A stretch of DNA of 55,758 bases from an uncultured Clostridia bacterium (GTDB lineage Bacteria; Bacillota; Clostridia; Christensenellales; UBA1242). Under the pieces are notes generated by a model that was given only the letters and a program-made list of their open reading frames with translations, had not been told where the DNA came from and ran no database searches. Within the stretch, counting starts at the first letter, position 1, and every line of letters starts with the position of its first letter. A program made the position numbers and the translations under genes. The stretch covers positions 1-55,758 of the forward strand of contig CALWTE010000006.1 of the NCBI GenBank assembly GCA_944384375.1, given 5' to 3'. Below are positions 32,751 through 41,363 of this stretch, one piece after another.

Positions 32751-33120
32751 ATCCACCACAAGTCAAGGAGAACGAGAAAACTTTTGCTAAACTTTGTTTA
32801 GCAATAGTGGGCTTGTTCTTTTTTATTTGCGTTATGCTTGCATATAAGCGAATAAAAAGGCAAGGCTACTTGCGTAGTCATACGCAAAAGTTTTTGAGTG
32901 GCTTGCGCAGTTGTCTACCGCAAGGACTTTTGTCCGCGGATAGACAAAACGTTTTTTATTTAAACCTTGATTTTTTTGCTAAACTTTGTTTAGCAATAAT
33001 AGACTTGTTCTTTTTTATTTGCGTTATGCTTGCGTATAAGCGAATAAAATTTAACTGCAAAAAGATGCTCCATGATAATTGAGTAACAATATTATTTAAA
33101 AATAAGTTGTTTATATTAAA

Positions 33121-33162
33121 AAAAGACTATTTAATATCTTCCTTACATAAATAGTCTTTTTA
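33121..33162. terminator. Hairpin terminator
   Basis: AAAAGACTATTTA pairs with TAAATAGTCTTTT (13 bp). It lies ~100 nt beyond the stop of the minus-strand gene at 33263 and could also stop readthrough from tRNA-Lys. Confidence 0.7.
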
Positions 33163-33262
33163 AGAATATTAATCTACAGCCGAATTTTTAAATATTATTT
33201 TTTTACTTATAAACATTAACATTATCGTTTATTAAACACTTATTAATTTGTAAGTCAGTTAA

Positions 33263-33613
33263 TTACTCATTGCCGTAATATGGTTTTGACGCAAAACAAA
33301 GCATTGCGGAAATTATTATCAATACACACTGTACAATTCCTAATGTTATATAAGCACTAAAAACAAACTGTACAATCACCAACAATAATTTAACTATACC
33401 AAAAGTAATTAAATCACTTCTTTTAATTACTTTCTTTGCACATAAAACTATGCCTATTAATAGTAACGCTATAGGAACTAGATAAACCATAAAGTCCAAC
33501 GAAGAATTAATAAAGTTAGCAAAATCTTGTAACGTAAGCGCCACAATTAAACAAAAGGCACCTGCTATTATATCTAACACCCCTGCAGCAATGATAGTTC
33601 CACTTTTTTTCAT
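33263..33613 (-). CDS. Small four-helix membrane protein (116 aa)
   Basis: AAGGAGTTAATAACAA precedes the ATG. Four hydrophobic segments (about residues 6-26, 40-58, 67-88 and 90-108) with short basic loops. No family is recognised; it resembles the many small four-TM proteins of unknown function in Bacillota. It is separated by 98 nt from the lipoprotein gene upstream on the same strand, so joint transcription is possible. Confidence 0.65.
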   Translation of the reverse strand: MKKSGTIIAAGVLDIIAGAFCLIVALTLQDFANFINSSLDFMVYLVPIALLLIGIVLCAKKVIKRSDLITFGIVKLLLVIVQFVFSAYITLGIVQCVLIIISAMLCFASKPYYGNE

Positions 33614-33711
33614 TTGTTATTAACTCCTTATAAACATGTTTGTATTAATTATATCTTATCTATAAATAACATAAATTTGTATCAAAATTGTTTCAAAATA
33701 AAATATGTTTA

Positions 33712-34578
33712 CTAATTTTCAAATTCTGTTATATCAAACCATTCAGGTGTAGTTATTTCACCATCATATTTAGAATATGTCAAAATCATTTCTGTATAAT
33801 AATCTACACCACTCTGAAGCCTTATATTTGATGTTATTTTTGAAATTACATTATTTGTAAACTCAATGTTAACTTCCCCCAACCACTCTATTGCTGGCTC
33901 ATTATCTGTTTCTGTTAATAATGCACTATAAGATTCGGGTATAGTACCTACATTTTCTTCATAATCACTCGGATAAAATGACGATATATAGTCTAAATAC
34001 TTTTCCATATCTAAATTCAATATCAAATTATAATTATTCTTATAGCCTTTTTTTACAACTTTATCTTGATAAATTACAAAATCAGAATCAGTAAATTTAG
34101 GGATATATCCCAAACCATCAGCCATTAACATTGCTTCACTAAATTCGGTCTTTCCATAAGGCAAATCATCTAAATACATATATAAATCTTGTCCATTTGG
34201 ACTATATTCTTGCCCATTACCCAAAGATGCATTATTACCCTCTATAATTATCTCTTGATATGTAGAATCTTGATAGTCAAATTTAATATTCAAATCAATA
34301 GTCATATCCGTCACTCCTAGATTTTCCAATGCTTCAAAATGATGTATTGTTCCTATTGCTTGAACATTAGCCCAAAAATTAAAGATATCACGATTTGATT
34401 TATTATCATTCATTACTAAACTTTGAATAATTATTTCTTTTGCTTCTTGAAGCGTTATAGTAGTTTCAGTATATTTATCTTCTTCTGTTTTTTCAGGTTC
34501 TGCACAACCGACAAAAATAAAACTCATAAATAATAATATCAATAATATTATATTACTATAAAAAACTTTTGTTTGCAT
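33712..34578 (-). CDS. Lipoprotein of unknown function (288 aa)
   Basis: Signal peptide with lipobox FVGC (Cys25), so it is exported and lipid-anchored after processing by Lgt. The mature part is acidic, with the pattern TTITLQEAKEIIIQSL near the start and alternating beta strands (IDLNIKFDYQDSTYQEIIIEG) as in LppX/LolA-like folds; that resemblance is only suggestive. AAGGAG lies upstream of the ATG. Its neighbour is divergent to an XRE regulator, which could control it. Confidence 0.7.
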   Translation of the reverse strand: MQTKVFYSNIILLILLFMSFIFVGCAEPEKTEEDKYTETTITLQEAKEIIIQSLVMNDNKSNRDIFNFWANVQAIGTIHHFEALENLGVTDMTIDLNIKFDYQDSTYQEIIIEGNNASLGNGQEYSPNGQDLYMYLDDLPYGKTEFSEAMLMADGLGYIPKFTDSDFVIYQDKVVKKGYKNNYNLILNLDMEKYLDYISSFYPSDYEENVGTIPESYSALLTETDNEPAIEWLGEVNIEFTNNVISKITSNIRLQSGVDYYTEMILTYSKYDGEITTPEWFDITEFEN

Positions 34579-34748
34579 AAAAAACTCCTTAATTTTTTAT
34601 TTATTATATAGTTTATTTATATAAAAGTCAAGAAATATATAGTACAAATGCATAATTTATATAATTTTATATAATATTGGTTAAAATATTACCATTGGCG
34701 TTTTAAAAATAAATAATATAATAATAAAAACGCAAAAGGTACTGATTT

Positions 34749-35054
34749 ATGACATTAAACGAATTAATTGAAAGAATATCTTTTATAAGAAATAGGGCTA
34801 ATTTATCGGCACGCAAATTATCAATGTTAATAGGAAAAACCGAAGGATATATTCACCATATGGAACAATCCAAAAACTTTGCTCCTACTTTTGAAACATT
34901 AAGTGATATTTTAGAAGTTTGCAATACTACTTTTGAAGAATTTTTCTATAAAGATATATCATCATACAAAAAAGATAAAGAACTATTAGATTTAATTCAA
35001 AATTCTACAGATTCAAAAAAAGATATTGCTATATCAATTTTAAAATTAAAATGA
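34749..35054 (+). CDS. XRE-family transcriptional regulator (101 aa)
   Basis: A helix-turn-helix of the Cro/CI type at about residues 8-66 (NLSARKLSMLIGKTEGYIHHME is the core, read in two parts), followed by a short dimerisation-like helix. The ribosome site AAAAGGTAC is modest. It lies divergently from the lipoprotein gene across a 170-bp AT-rich spacer that would hold both promoters. It may be a local regulator or the remnant of an accessory element. Confidence 0.8.
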   Translation: MTLNELIERISFIRNRANLSARKLSMLIGKTEGYIHHMEQSKNFAPTFETLSDILEVCNTTFEEFFYKDISSYKKDKELLDLIQNSTDSKKDIAISILKLK

Positions 35055-35071
35055 AATCGTATAAATACAGC

Positions 35072-35118
35072 ACTGCACCCCCAAAGTTGAATACTTTTGT
35101 AGGTGCAGTTTATTTACT
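35072..35118 (+). terminator. Terminator after the XRE regulator
   Basis: ACTGCACC pairs with GGTGCAGT, with an inner AAAGT/ACTTT, followed by a T-rich stretch. Confidence 0.65.
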
Positions 35119-35262
35119 TATTTTTTAATTTTTCATTTTTGCAAAAAACAATAAAACGTAACATATATCGGTAAATACATTAACTATCTTAAAATTATAA
35201 AAAGTTACAAATAAAGAATAAGGAAACTTTTATCCAAATATTTTCAATTTAATACAAAAAAA

Positions 35263-35283
35263 AGTAGTAAAAATATTACTACT
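35263..35283. terminator. Bidirectional hairpin between convergent genes
   Basis: AGTAGTAA-AAATA-TTACTACT between an A run and a T run; 80 nt beyond the stop of the HtrA-like gene. Confidence 0.65.
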
Positions 35284-35362
35284 ATTTTTTTGTCAGTTTT
35301 AAAGGATTGAGAAAAAATATTTTTTAATTTTGTTTTAAACTTTACTTTCTTGCTTTAACTAA

Positions 35363-36808
35363 CTACAAGCCCAAATCAGTTGTTTGGACTGTATATGGTG
35401 TTGTTTGATAAGTGCTACCGTCTCTTTCAAAGTCTATTGTTATTTCATCATTTGCACGTATTGTTAATAATATATCGCCGATTTCAAAATATCTATTTAA
35501 TTCGTATGTAACATCATTAATTGTAATTGATTTAATAATATCACCACTTTGCAAGCCTATAGTTTCAGCGATTGAACCTTCTGTAACTTCTGTAATATTA
35601 ATAGTTTCTATAATATTGCCGTAGCCTGAAATTTCGTCGTATACATACTTTGAATTAGTACCGCTAACAGTTACGCCTAATGAAATTTTGTGCACTTCGG
35701 TTGTGTTTTCGCCATTATAATAATAAAGAATGTTATCTGCCACTCCTTGTACAATTTCAATAGGAATAGCATAGTTGATGTTTTGGTTTTCTTCCGCTCC
35801 CGCATTAGTTATGCCGATTAATTCACCGTCACTATTAAACAAGCCACCACCTGAACTGCCGTGGTAAATTGCTGTATCAATTCTCAAGCAACGATATACT
35901 CTACTTGTGTTATCAATGCTTAAACTTATATACTCATTATCTACACTAACAATACCTTGAGAAGCGCTAATTCCGTAACCTTCTGGATTACCTATAGCAA
36001 TTGCGGTTTCCCCTACGTAATACCCGTCAGCAAGAGTTACCGCCTTTGCATTTGGGTTGATTTCTAGAATTCTGCTAGTTTCAACCTTTAAAACCGCAAT
36101 ATCATATTCAATTGAGCCACCGACTAACTCAAATTCAATTCCGTAGTCACCATAATCATAATTTGGGTATCCATTATTATCTGTGCCTGATTCAACAGGA
36201 CTAGATTCGCTACCGTATAGGTAACCTACTATTCTCCTAGCAAATTTTGAACCATTCTCATCATTAGCATCTTGATTATAAATCACGTGATAATTTGTCA
36301 CAACATAAGTGTAATCATCATTCATTTTATAAATTACTCCAGAACCACCCGACATTGACACTGTATCTGTTAGTTGTGGTGGCCAAGTTTGACTATAGCC
36401 AGTAACATAAAATTCGCTATAAATCTTTAAACTAGACTGCAAACAATAATTAATAACTTGACTATCATCTACAGAAACAGATAAGTACTCTTTTAGGAAA
36501 TCTGCGTAAGACAAATCTTCACCGTAAACTTCCTTGTATTTTTCGTAAATATCGTCAATTGTAACATTTTCAGCATCTTGCCCGTCAGAGCCGTCTTCCC
36601 CATTAGTAATAGTAAAGGTTGACGTTGTCCCGTCAGAATAAGTGATGGTATAGTAATCTACCAACCCTACAGTGTCCGTTTTCTCAATTTTTGTAATATA
36701 AGTTTCATTTGAACAACCTGCAAAACATAAAGGTATTAATAATACGCAACACATACAAAATACTGTAAATAAAATTATAAAACTCTTTCTACTTTTCTTT
36801 TGTTCCAT
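35363..36808 (-). CDS. HtrA/DegP-like serine protease lipoprotein with PDZ domain
   Basis: Signal with lipobox FAGC (Cys32). After a short collagen-like GEDGSDGQDAE stretch (70-80) and a helical region comes a trypsin-like domain with catalytic His174 (TNYHVI), Asp236 (EYDIAVLKV) and Ser319 (HGSSGGGLF). A PDZ domain follows at about 375-470 (GSIAETIGLQSGDIIKSITI). HtrA proteases degrade misfolded exported proteins. Being lipid-anchored rather than held by a transmembrane helix, and bearing a Gly-rich stalk, is unusual but not unknown. The ribosome site GGGAGAAGGTAA precedes the ATG. Length is 481 aa. Confidence 0.9.
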   Translation of the reverse strand: MEQKKSRKSFIILFTVFCMCCVLLIPLCFAGCSNETYITKIEKTDTVGLVDYYTITYSDGTTSTFTITNGEDGSDGQDAENVTIDDIYEKYKEVYGEDLSYADFLKEYLSVSVDDSQVINYCLQSSLKIYSEFYVTGYSQTWPPQLTDTVSMSGGSGVIYKMNDDYTYVVTNYHVIYNQDANDENGSKFARRIVGYLYGSESSPVESGTDNNGYPNYDYGDYGIEFELVGGSIEYDIAVLKVETSRILEINPNAKAVTLADGYYVGETAIAIGNPEGYGISASQGIVSVDNEYISLSIDNTSRVYRCLRIDTAIYHGSSGGGLFNSDGELIGITNAGAEENQNINYAIPIEIVQGVADNILYYYNGENTTEVHKISLGVTVSGTNSKYVYDEISGYGNIIETINITEVTEGSIAETIGLQSGDIIKSITINDVTYELNRYFEIGDILLTIRANDEITIDFERDGSTYQTTPYTVQTTDLGL

Positions 36809-36871
36809 TTACCTTCTCCCTTAAAACTAAAATCCACTTAAAAGTTTTTATTAATTTCCTTTACTTAATTT

Positions 36872-37573
36872 TCAAATTTCACTAATGCAATGTTTTCTAT
36901 ATAATTCATTTGCTTGTTCTTTTAAATAATTTGCTATGATTTTATGGTTATTGCTAATTTTAGTTAATTCTAAATAAGAAATTGCCTTTGCGATAATTAT
37001 AGTATTCTTTTTCTTGCAATAATACATATTGTAGATTTTTAAATCTTTACCGAATTTCAAATAATATTGTTTCGCTAAAAGCAAAAAGCCTGCAAAATAT
37101 TCAATCAACTCGTCATAATACCCATTTGATGAATTTTCTGGGAAAATTATTACGCTTATGTTGTTTTGTAATTCTTGCATACTTGTTTTTAATGTAGAAC
37201 GCAGTCTAGAATCTGGATATGTGGGAATTACTTGCATACCTTTATAAAACATAAACATAAAAGGCGTTACAATAGTTGCCAAAACTTTAGATAACCATTC
37301 TGCAATGTGTTTTTTATTTGGAAAATATATATTTGCTAGATAATTCCACCTTTCCCTATAAGTACCACACATTTCGTAAGTGCCCCAGTAGCGAAACTGT
37401 TTAGGAAAATACAATTCATATATCAAAGGCCCGCTTGCTGCATTATGGTTAGTTAAGTATATAGCACCATCTTCTAGAACCGAATCGTTATAATTTATAA
37501 ATTTAGGTTTGCGTTTAAACAGTCGTAAAATTGATTTTACAAACCTAAAAAATGGTCTCTTGTTATTTTTCAC
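36872..37573 (-). CDS. PlsC-like acyltransferase (divergent)
   Basis: Starts at GTG 37573 with AAAGGATAGAAT upstream. LTNHNAASGPLIYE stands where PlsC enzymes have NHxSxxD, and IIFPENSSNGYYD matches the FPEGT block. The Asp of the HX4D catalytic pair is not obvious (Gly-Pro at that place), so activity is uncertain. PlsC enzymes acylate lysophosphatidate in phospholipid synthesis at the membrane. Length is 233 aa; a central hydrophobic part (ATIVTPFMFMFY) could dip into the membrane. Confidence 0.65.
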   Translation of the reverse strand: MKNNKRPFFRFVKSILRLFKRKPKFINYNDSVLEDGAIYLTNHNAASGPLIYELYFPKQFRYWGTYEMCGTYRERWNYLANIYFPNKKHIAEWLSKVLATIVTPFMFMFYKGMQVIPTYPDSRLRSTLKTSMQELQNNISVIIFPENSSNGYYDELIEYFAGFLLLAKQYYLKFGKDLKIYNMYYCKKKNTIIIAKAISYLELTKISNNHKIIANYLKEQANELYRKHCISEI

Positions 37574-37663
37574 ATTCTATCCTTTTGTAATATATACATA
37601 ATATATTATAATAAAATTAAACAGCAAACGCAAATATTTAAAGTATACCTAACTATAAAAATT

Positions 37664-37693
37664 AAAATTCCTTAGCAATAACTAAGGAATTTT
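37664..37693. terminator. Terminator of pgi
   Basis: AAAATTCCTTAG pairs with CTAAGGAATTTT (12 bp), just after the pgi stop codon. Confidence 0.9.
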
Positions 37694-37697
37694 AAAT

Positions 37698-39074
37698 TTA
37701 AACTTCTATTTTGTTGTCGCCTTGAATCTTTGTGTCGCTCTTTAATATCGCAGAAACTGCCAGTTTGATACTCTCTACTGCAGGTTGACCAAATGGGTTA
37801 ATCTCTAACATTGAGCCTACAAAAGCAGTCTTTAGCATAAAGAACATAAATAGTTTACCTAACACCCTTTCGCTTACTTCGCTAACAATAATTGTTTCGC
37901 TTGGCTTTTTATAAGAAGCAAGTGCCAAAGTAGATGCTATCCTTTCAATATTAAACAAGTCGCCAAACTTACGATTTTCAGTAACATTTTGCCCATACAA
38001 ATTATTCATATCGCTAGGAAGTGGGATATCGGCCTTGAAATTTTGCACTCCTATAAATGTAAAAATCTTGTCATCTGGCCCTTCTAGATAAAGTTGAAAT
38101 TGACTATGCTGTGAACTCGTACCCAAAGCCTTAATAGGCGTCTGCCCTATTGTGCTAGAGCCTAATCCGTCATCATTTTTAGTACGGCCTAGACTTTCTG
38201 CCCAAAGTTGACAAAACCAGTCGTCCAAAAATTCTAATGCTTCCGAATATGGTATCATAACTGCCATATTTTTACCTTTTTTATAATTTAGGTAATCAAA
38301 AGCAGCACTAAGTAACGGTGCATTCTTCCAAATTTCCTTTACGCGAGCGCATTTTACCATAAGGCGCGCACCTTCTATCATTTCATCAATATTTAGTCCC
38401 AAAACAGCAGCAGGCAAAAGGCCTACAGGGCTAAGCACAGAAAATCTACCGCCCAAATCTGTAGGAATATATAACTTCTCTAAATTATTTTCATTAACAA
38501 ATCTATTTAAAAACCCGTCGTTATTATCTGTAAGGAAGACAAAATGCTCTTTCCATGCGCCGTTTAATTTTTCTGACACCATATTCTTTATAGTAAAGAA
38601 CTGAGCAAGAGTTTCTGTAGTGTTACCGCTCTTACTTACCACGCAAAAGACAGTTCTTGCTAAATCAATTATATCAAACAGCCCTTGTAATTTCTCTGGG
38701 TCAACATTATCTTCCACATAGAATCGCGGTGCGCCGTTCCTACGTGCTTTTGGCAATTCGTTGTGGTGGCAATGGCAGAGCGCTTTAAAAATTGCTTCAC
38801 TACCCAGTGAAGACCCTCCTATCCCCAGCACCACAAAATTATCGCATTTTTTCCTAATTGAATTAGCCATTTGTTTAATCATATTTAAGTCTACATTTTC
38901 AACACTTTCCCAAACGGCTTTCATACTTTTAGATGGGGTTTCAAATACAAAGTTATATGCTGAGTTTATTTTATCTGTAATATTAACTAAATCTTTTTTA
39001 TCTATACCATTCTTAGAACCGATACTGGTATCTAATAGGTTATTATAATCATAAATAAATAGGTTGTTGGCCAT
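37698..39074 (-). CDS. pgi: Glucose-6-phosphate isomerase
   Basis: Interconverts glucose-6-phosphate and fructose-6-phosphate in glycolysis. Sugar-phosphate loops VLGIGGSSLGSEA and VVSKSGNTTETLAQF are present, as are the family signatures GGRFSVLSPVGLLPA and INPFGQPAVESIK (late catalytic region). I start at ATG 39074: AGGAG is 12 nt upstream, whereas the TTG four codons earlier has no space for a ribosome site. 458 aa is close to the bacterial short form. The gene stands alone with a strong terminator. Confidence 0.95.
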   Translation of the reverse strand: MANNLFIYDYNNLLDTSIGSKNGIDKKDLVNITDKINSAYNFVFETPSKSMKAVWESVENVDLNMIKQMANSIRKKCDNFVVLGIGGSSLGSEAIFKALCHCHHNELPKARRNGAPRFYVEDNVDPEKLQGLFDIIDLARTVFCVVSKSGNTTETLAQFFTIKNMVSEKLNGAWKEHFVFLTDNNDGFLNRFVNENNLEKLYIPTDLGGRFSVLSPVGLLPAAVLGLNIDEMIEGARLMVKCARVKEIWKNAPLLSAAFDYLNYKKGKNMAVMIPYSEALEFLDDWFCQLWAESLGRTKNDDGLGSSTIGQTPIKALGTSSQHSQFQLYLEGPDDKIFTFIGVQNFKADIPLPSDMNNLYGQNVTENRKFGDLFNIERIASTLALASYKKPSETIIVSEVSERVLGKLFMFFMLKTAFVGSMLEINPFGQPAVESIKLAVSAILKSDTKIQGDNKIEV

Positions 39075-39178
39075 ATTGCTATTCAACTCCTATGTTATAA
39101 TTATAAACTATAAATTATAAATTTGCAACATTTATACAACAAAAAATGAAAAATAAGCATATATTTATTCGGTGAATT

Positions 39179-40246
39179 ATGGAAAATTGTATAAAAATCT
39201 TAAATTTTGATAATTTATTATATAATATTAACTATATAAAAAACTTATTACCGTCAACCGTGAAATTTTGTGCTGTTGTAAAATGTGATGCTTACGGGCA
39301 CTCAGCACGTGCAATTTGTCAAGAACTTTTAGACAAAGTAGATTACTTTGCTTTTTCAAACAATAACGAAGCAATAAAAATAAAAAGACATTTCCCTAAT
39401 GCAAACTGTTTAATTATAGGGCCTTTTTCTTCTTTTAAATTAAAAACGGCAATAAAGCAAGGGGTTATAGTCAGTATTGAAAATATTGAGCAGTTAAGTT
39501 TGCTAAATAAAATAGCAAGAAAGTTAAATATAACAGCGCCATTCCATATAAAAATAGACACAGGATTACATAGACTAGGAATAGAAAGCGAAAGTAGTAT
39601 TCTAGAATTTTTAAATTCGTTACAACATTATAAAAATTGTAAACTTGTAGGGATATTTAGTCATTTAGGCAGTGGCGAAAGTAAAGAATGTACACGCACA
39701 AAACAGCAAGCGGAAGCATTTATAGAATTAACAGACTATATGCCAAAACAAGTGATAAAACATTTAGCAAACAGCATTAATACTTTTACTCACCCGCAAT
39801 ATTCTTTTGATATGGTACGAGTGGGCTTAGCCATATATGGTTATGGAAATCCTAAACTAAAACCTGTAATGCAAGTAAAAGCAAAAATTGTAGCAATAAA
39901 AAAAGTTCGCAAAGGCGAAAAAATCGGTTATGGTGATGAGCATATAGCAAGAAAAGATTTAGTTTCGGCAACCGTTGCTATAGGTTACGGTCAAGGTTTG
40001 CCGAGAGTGTATGCAAAGGGCGGATATGTGCTTATTAATGGCTATAAGGCAAAAATTATTGCTAATATTTGTATGGATATGACGATTGTAGATATATCAC
40101 ATATTCCAAATGTACAATTAGGAGATTATGCAACTATTGTTAGTACGGAAACGAAACCAAATGCTGACAGTATCGCAAAAATATGCAAAACTATACCGTA
40201 TGAGATTTTAACAAACTTTCGTAATGTTCCGCTAAAAAAGTTTTAA
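39179..40246 (+). CDS. alr: Alanine racemase
   Basis: PLP enzyme that makes D-alanine for peptidoglycan. The PLP-binding lysine is Lys35 in CAVVKCDAYGHS. The C-terminal domain has the catalytic-Tyr region VAIGYGQGLPR and the substrate-binding NICMDMTIVDIS. Length 355 aa is normal. It is divergent from pgi across ~100 nt; the ribosome site (GGTGAATT) is weak. Confidence 0.93.
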   Translation: MENCIKILNFDNLLYNINYIKNLLPSTVKFCAVVKCDAYGHSARAICQELLDKVDYFAFSNNNEAIKIKRHFPNANCLIIGPFSSFKLKTAIKQGVIVSIENIEQLSLLNKIARKLNITAPFHIKIDTGLHRLGIESESSILEFLNSLQHYKNCKLVGIFSHLGSGESKECTRTKQQAEAFIELTDYMPKQVIKHLANSINTFTHPQYSFDMVRVGLAIYGYGNPKLKPVMQVKAKIVAIKKVRKGEKIGYGDEHIARKDLVSATVAIGYGQGLPRVYAKGGYVLINGYKAKIIANICMDMTIVDISHIPNVQLGDYATIVSTETKPNADSIAKICKTIPYEILTNFRNVPLKKF

Positions 40247-40330
40247 CAAAATAAATAATTAAACATATTATATAAGTAGAGAATATTCTCTAACTTCTCC
40301 CCCTTCATACGACTAAATGTCGTTAAAAAT

Positions 40331-40359
40331 AAATGGGTCTAGATTTTCTAGGCCTATTT
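40331..40359. terminator. Terminator between alr and holA
   Basis: AAATGGGTCTAG pairs with CTAGGCCTATTT (two wobbles) and leads into TTATTATATTT. It overlaps the last codons of holA. Confidence 0.6.
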
Positions 40360-41313
40360 TATTATATTTGCGACAAAGTACAACAAAGCGCTTTTGTCAC
40401 TCATTTCACCAGACTTTATTTGATAATCTAATTGCGCACCTAAATCTAAAATCTTCTTTAATTGTGCGGGGCTGAATTTAGAACCGACTTCACGTGCCTT
40501 TCTAACAGCAAATTCCTTTATACCTAACTTATTTGCAATTGTTTGAGTCGTGTCTTTGCTCATAATTGCGTAAAACATTCGGCGGAAATTACTCAGCACT
40601 AGCATAATCAACATTTGCGGAGATTGTTTTTGCTCTAATAAGTGTTCAATAATTGCTAGAGCCTTTTTGCCGTCTTTTACTGAAACTGCATTGCCTAATT
40701 CAAAAATATCGTAATCTACTTCTCTATTTACATTTTCCTGCACAATTTCTTTGGTAACTAAGCCACCACTGCCTAGTAAATTCCCTAGTTTTATAACTTC
40801 GTTGTTAATTCTTGTGTAATCAAAATTGCAATATTCTATTAAAATAGAAACGGCATCGCTGTTTATTTTGCAATTTATTTTGCCTAATTGTGATACAATT
40901 AATTTAGTCAGCATAGAACTGTCTAGTGGCGAGCAATCAACAATTTCACTTAGCGGTTCTAGTTTTTTATAAACTGCACTATTTTGACTGTCAACCACAA
41001 CTAATACTGTACTTTGTAAAGGCTGTGTGGCATAATCTACGATAGGTTTAATTTCGTCCGCCTTTTTTACCGCCAAATCTTTAAGCACAACCACTCGCCT
41101 TTCGTCCATCATAGGAATAATTTTGCAAGCGCTAACAATCGCCGAAATATCAGTGCTTTCGTCGTTAAAAGTTATCAAATTCAAATCTTTAATTTTTACT
41201 GAATGATTTACTATCATTTCAACCGCTTTATCACGCAAAAAAGCATCACTGCCACGCACTAAGTAAACAGGCTTGATTGTGTTTAATGATTTTTTTAAAT
41301 CTTGAAACTTCAT
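40354..41313 (-). CDS. holA: DNA polymerase III delta subunit
   Basis: Clamp-loader subunit that opens the sliding clamp. The N-terminus KPVYLVRGSDAFLRDKAVEMIV matches the HolA start (YLLxGxDxFLxxE type), followed by the degenerate AAA+ core (ERRVVVLKDLAVKK), and the C-terminal helical collar includes FDYTRINNEVIKL and SPQMLIMLVLSNFRRMF. 319 aa. It lies directly after comEC, the arrangement common in Bacillota. Confidence 0.92.
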   Translation of the reverse strand: MKFQDLKKSLNTIKPVYLVRGSDAFLRDKAVEMIVNHSVKIKDLNLITFNDESTDISAIVSACKIIPMMDERRVVVLKDLAVKKADEIKPIVDYATQPLQSTVLVVVDSQNSAVYKKLEPLSEIVDCSPLDSSMLTKLIVSQLGKINCKINSDAVSILIEYCNFDYTRINNEVIKLGNLLGSGGLVTKEIVQENVNREVDYDIFELGNAVSVKDGKKALAIIEHLLEQKQSPQMLIMLVLSNFRRMFYAIMSKDTTQTIANKLGIKEFAVRKAREVGSKFSPAQLKKILDLGAQLDYQIKSGEMSDKSALLYFVANIIK

Positions 41314-41363
41314 TTTTTATATCCTTTGTAAATATTTTATCACACAAATTTAAGTATGTAAAG

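Larger units (their letters stand above)
32365..33049 (+). repeat. Tandem ~205-bp repeat downstream of tRNA-Lys (two full copies, one partial)
   Basis: 32365-32570 and 32759-32961 are near-identical (CAAGTCAAGGAGAACGAG to ...ACGTTTTTTATTT). A partial third copy covers 32972-33049. Each is densely hairpin-forming, for example GCTAAAC/GTTTAGC, TTATTTGCGTTATGC/GCATATAAGCGAATAA and CTTGCGTAG/TACGCA. The second copy follows a duplicated tRNA-Lys tail. The open reading frames across it are shadows of the repeats. Confidence 0.8.

Noticed and set aside
32486..32761. 91-aa minus-strand ORF with an Arg/Ser-rich sequence
   Set aside because: It is produced by the hairpin repeats and the T-loop element at tRNA-Lys; similar spurious ORFs appear at 32807 and 43076-43503.
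32365..33049. CRISPR array as an explanation for the repeats after tRNA-Lys
   Set aside because: The repeat unit is ~205 bp, there are only two and a half copies, no unique regular spacers and no cas genes nearby.
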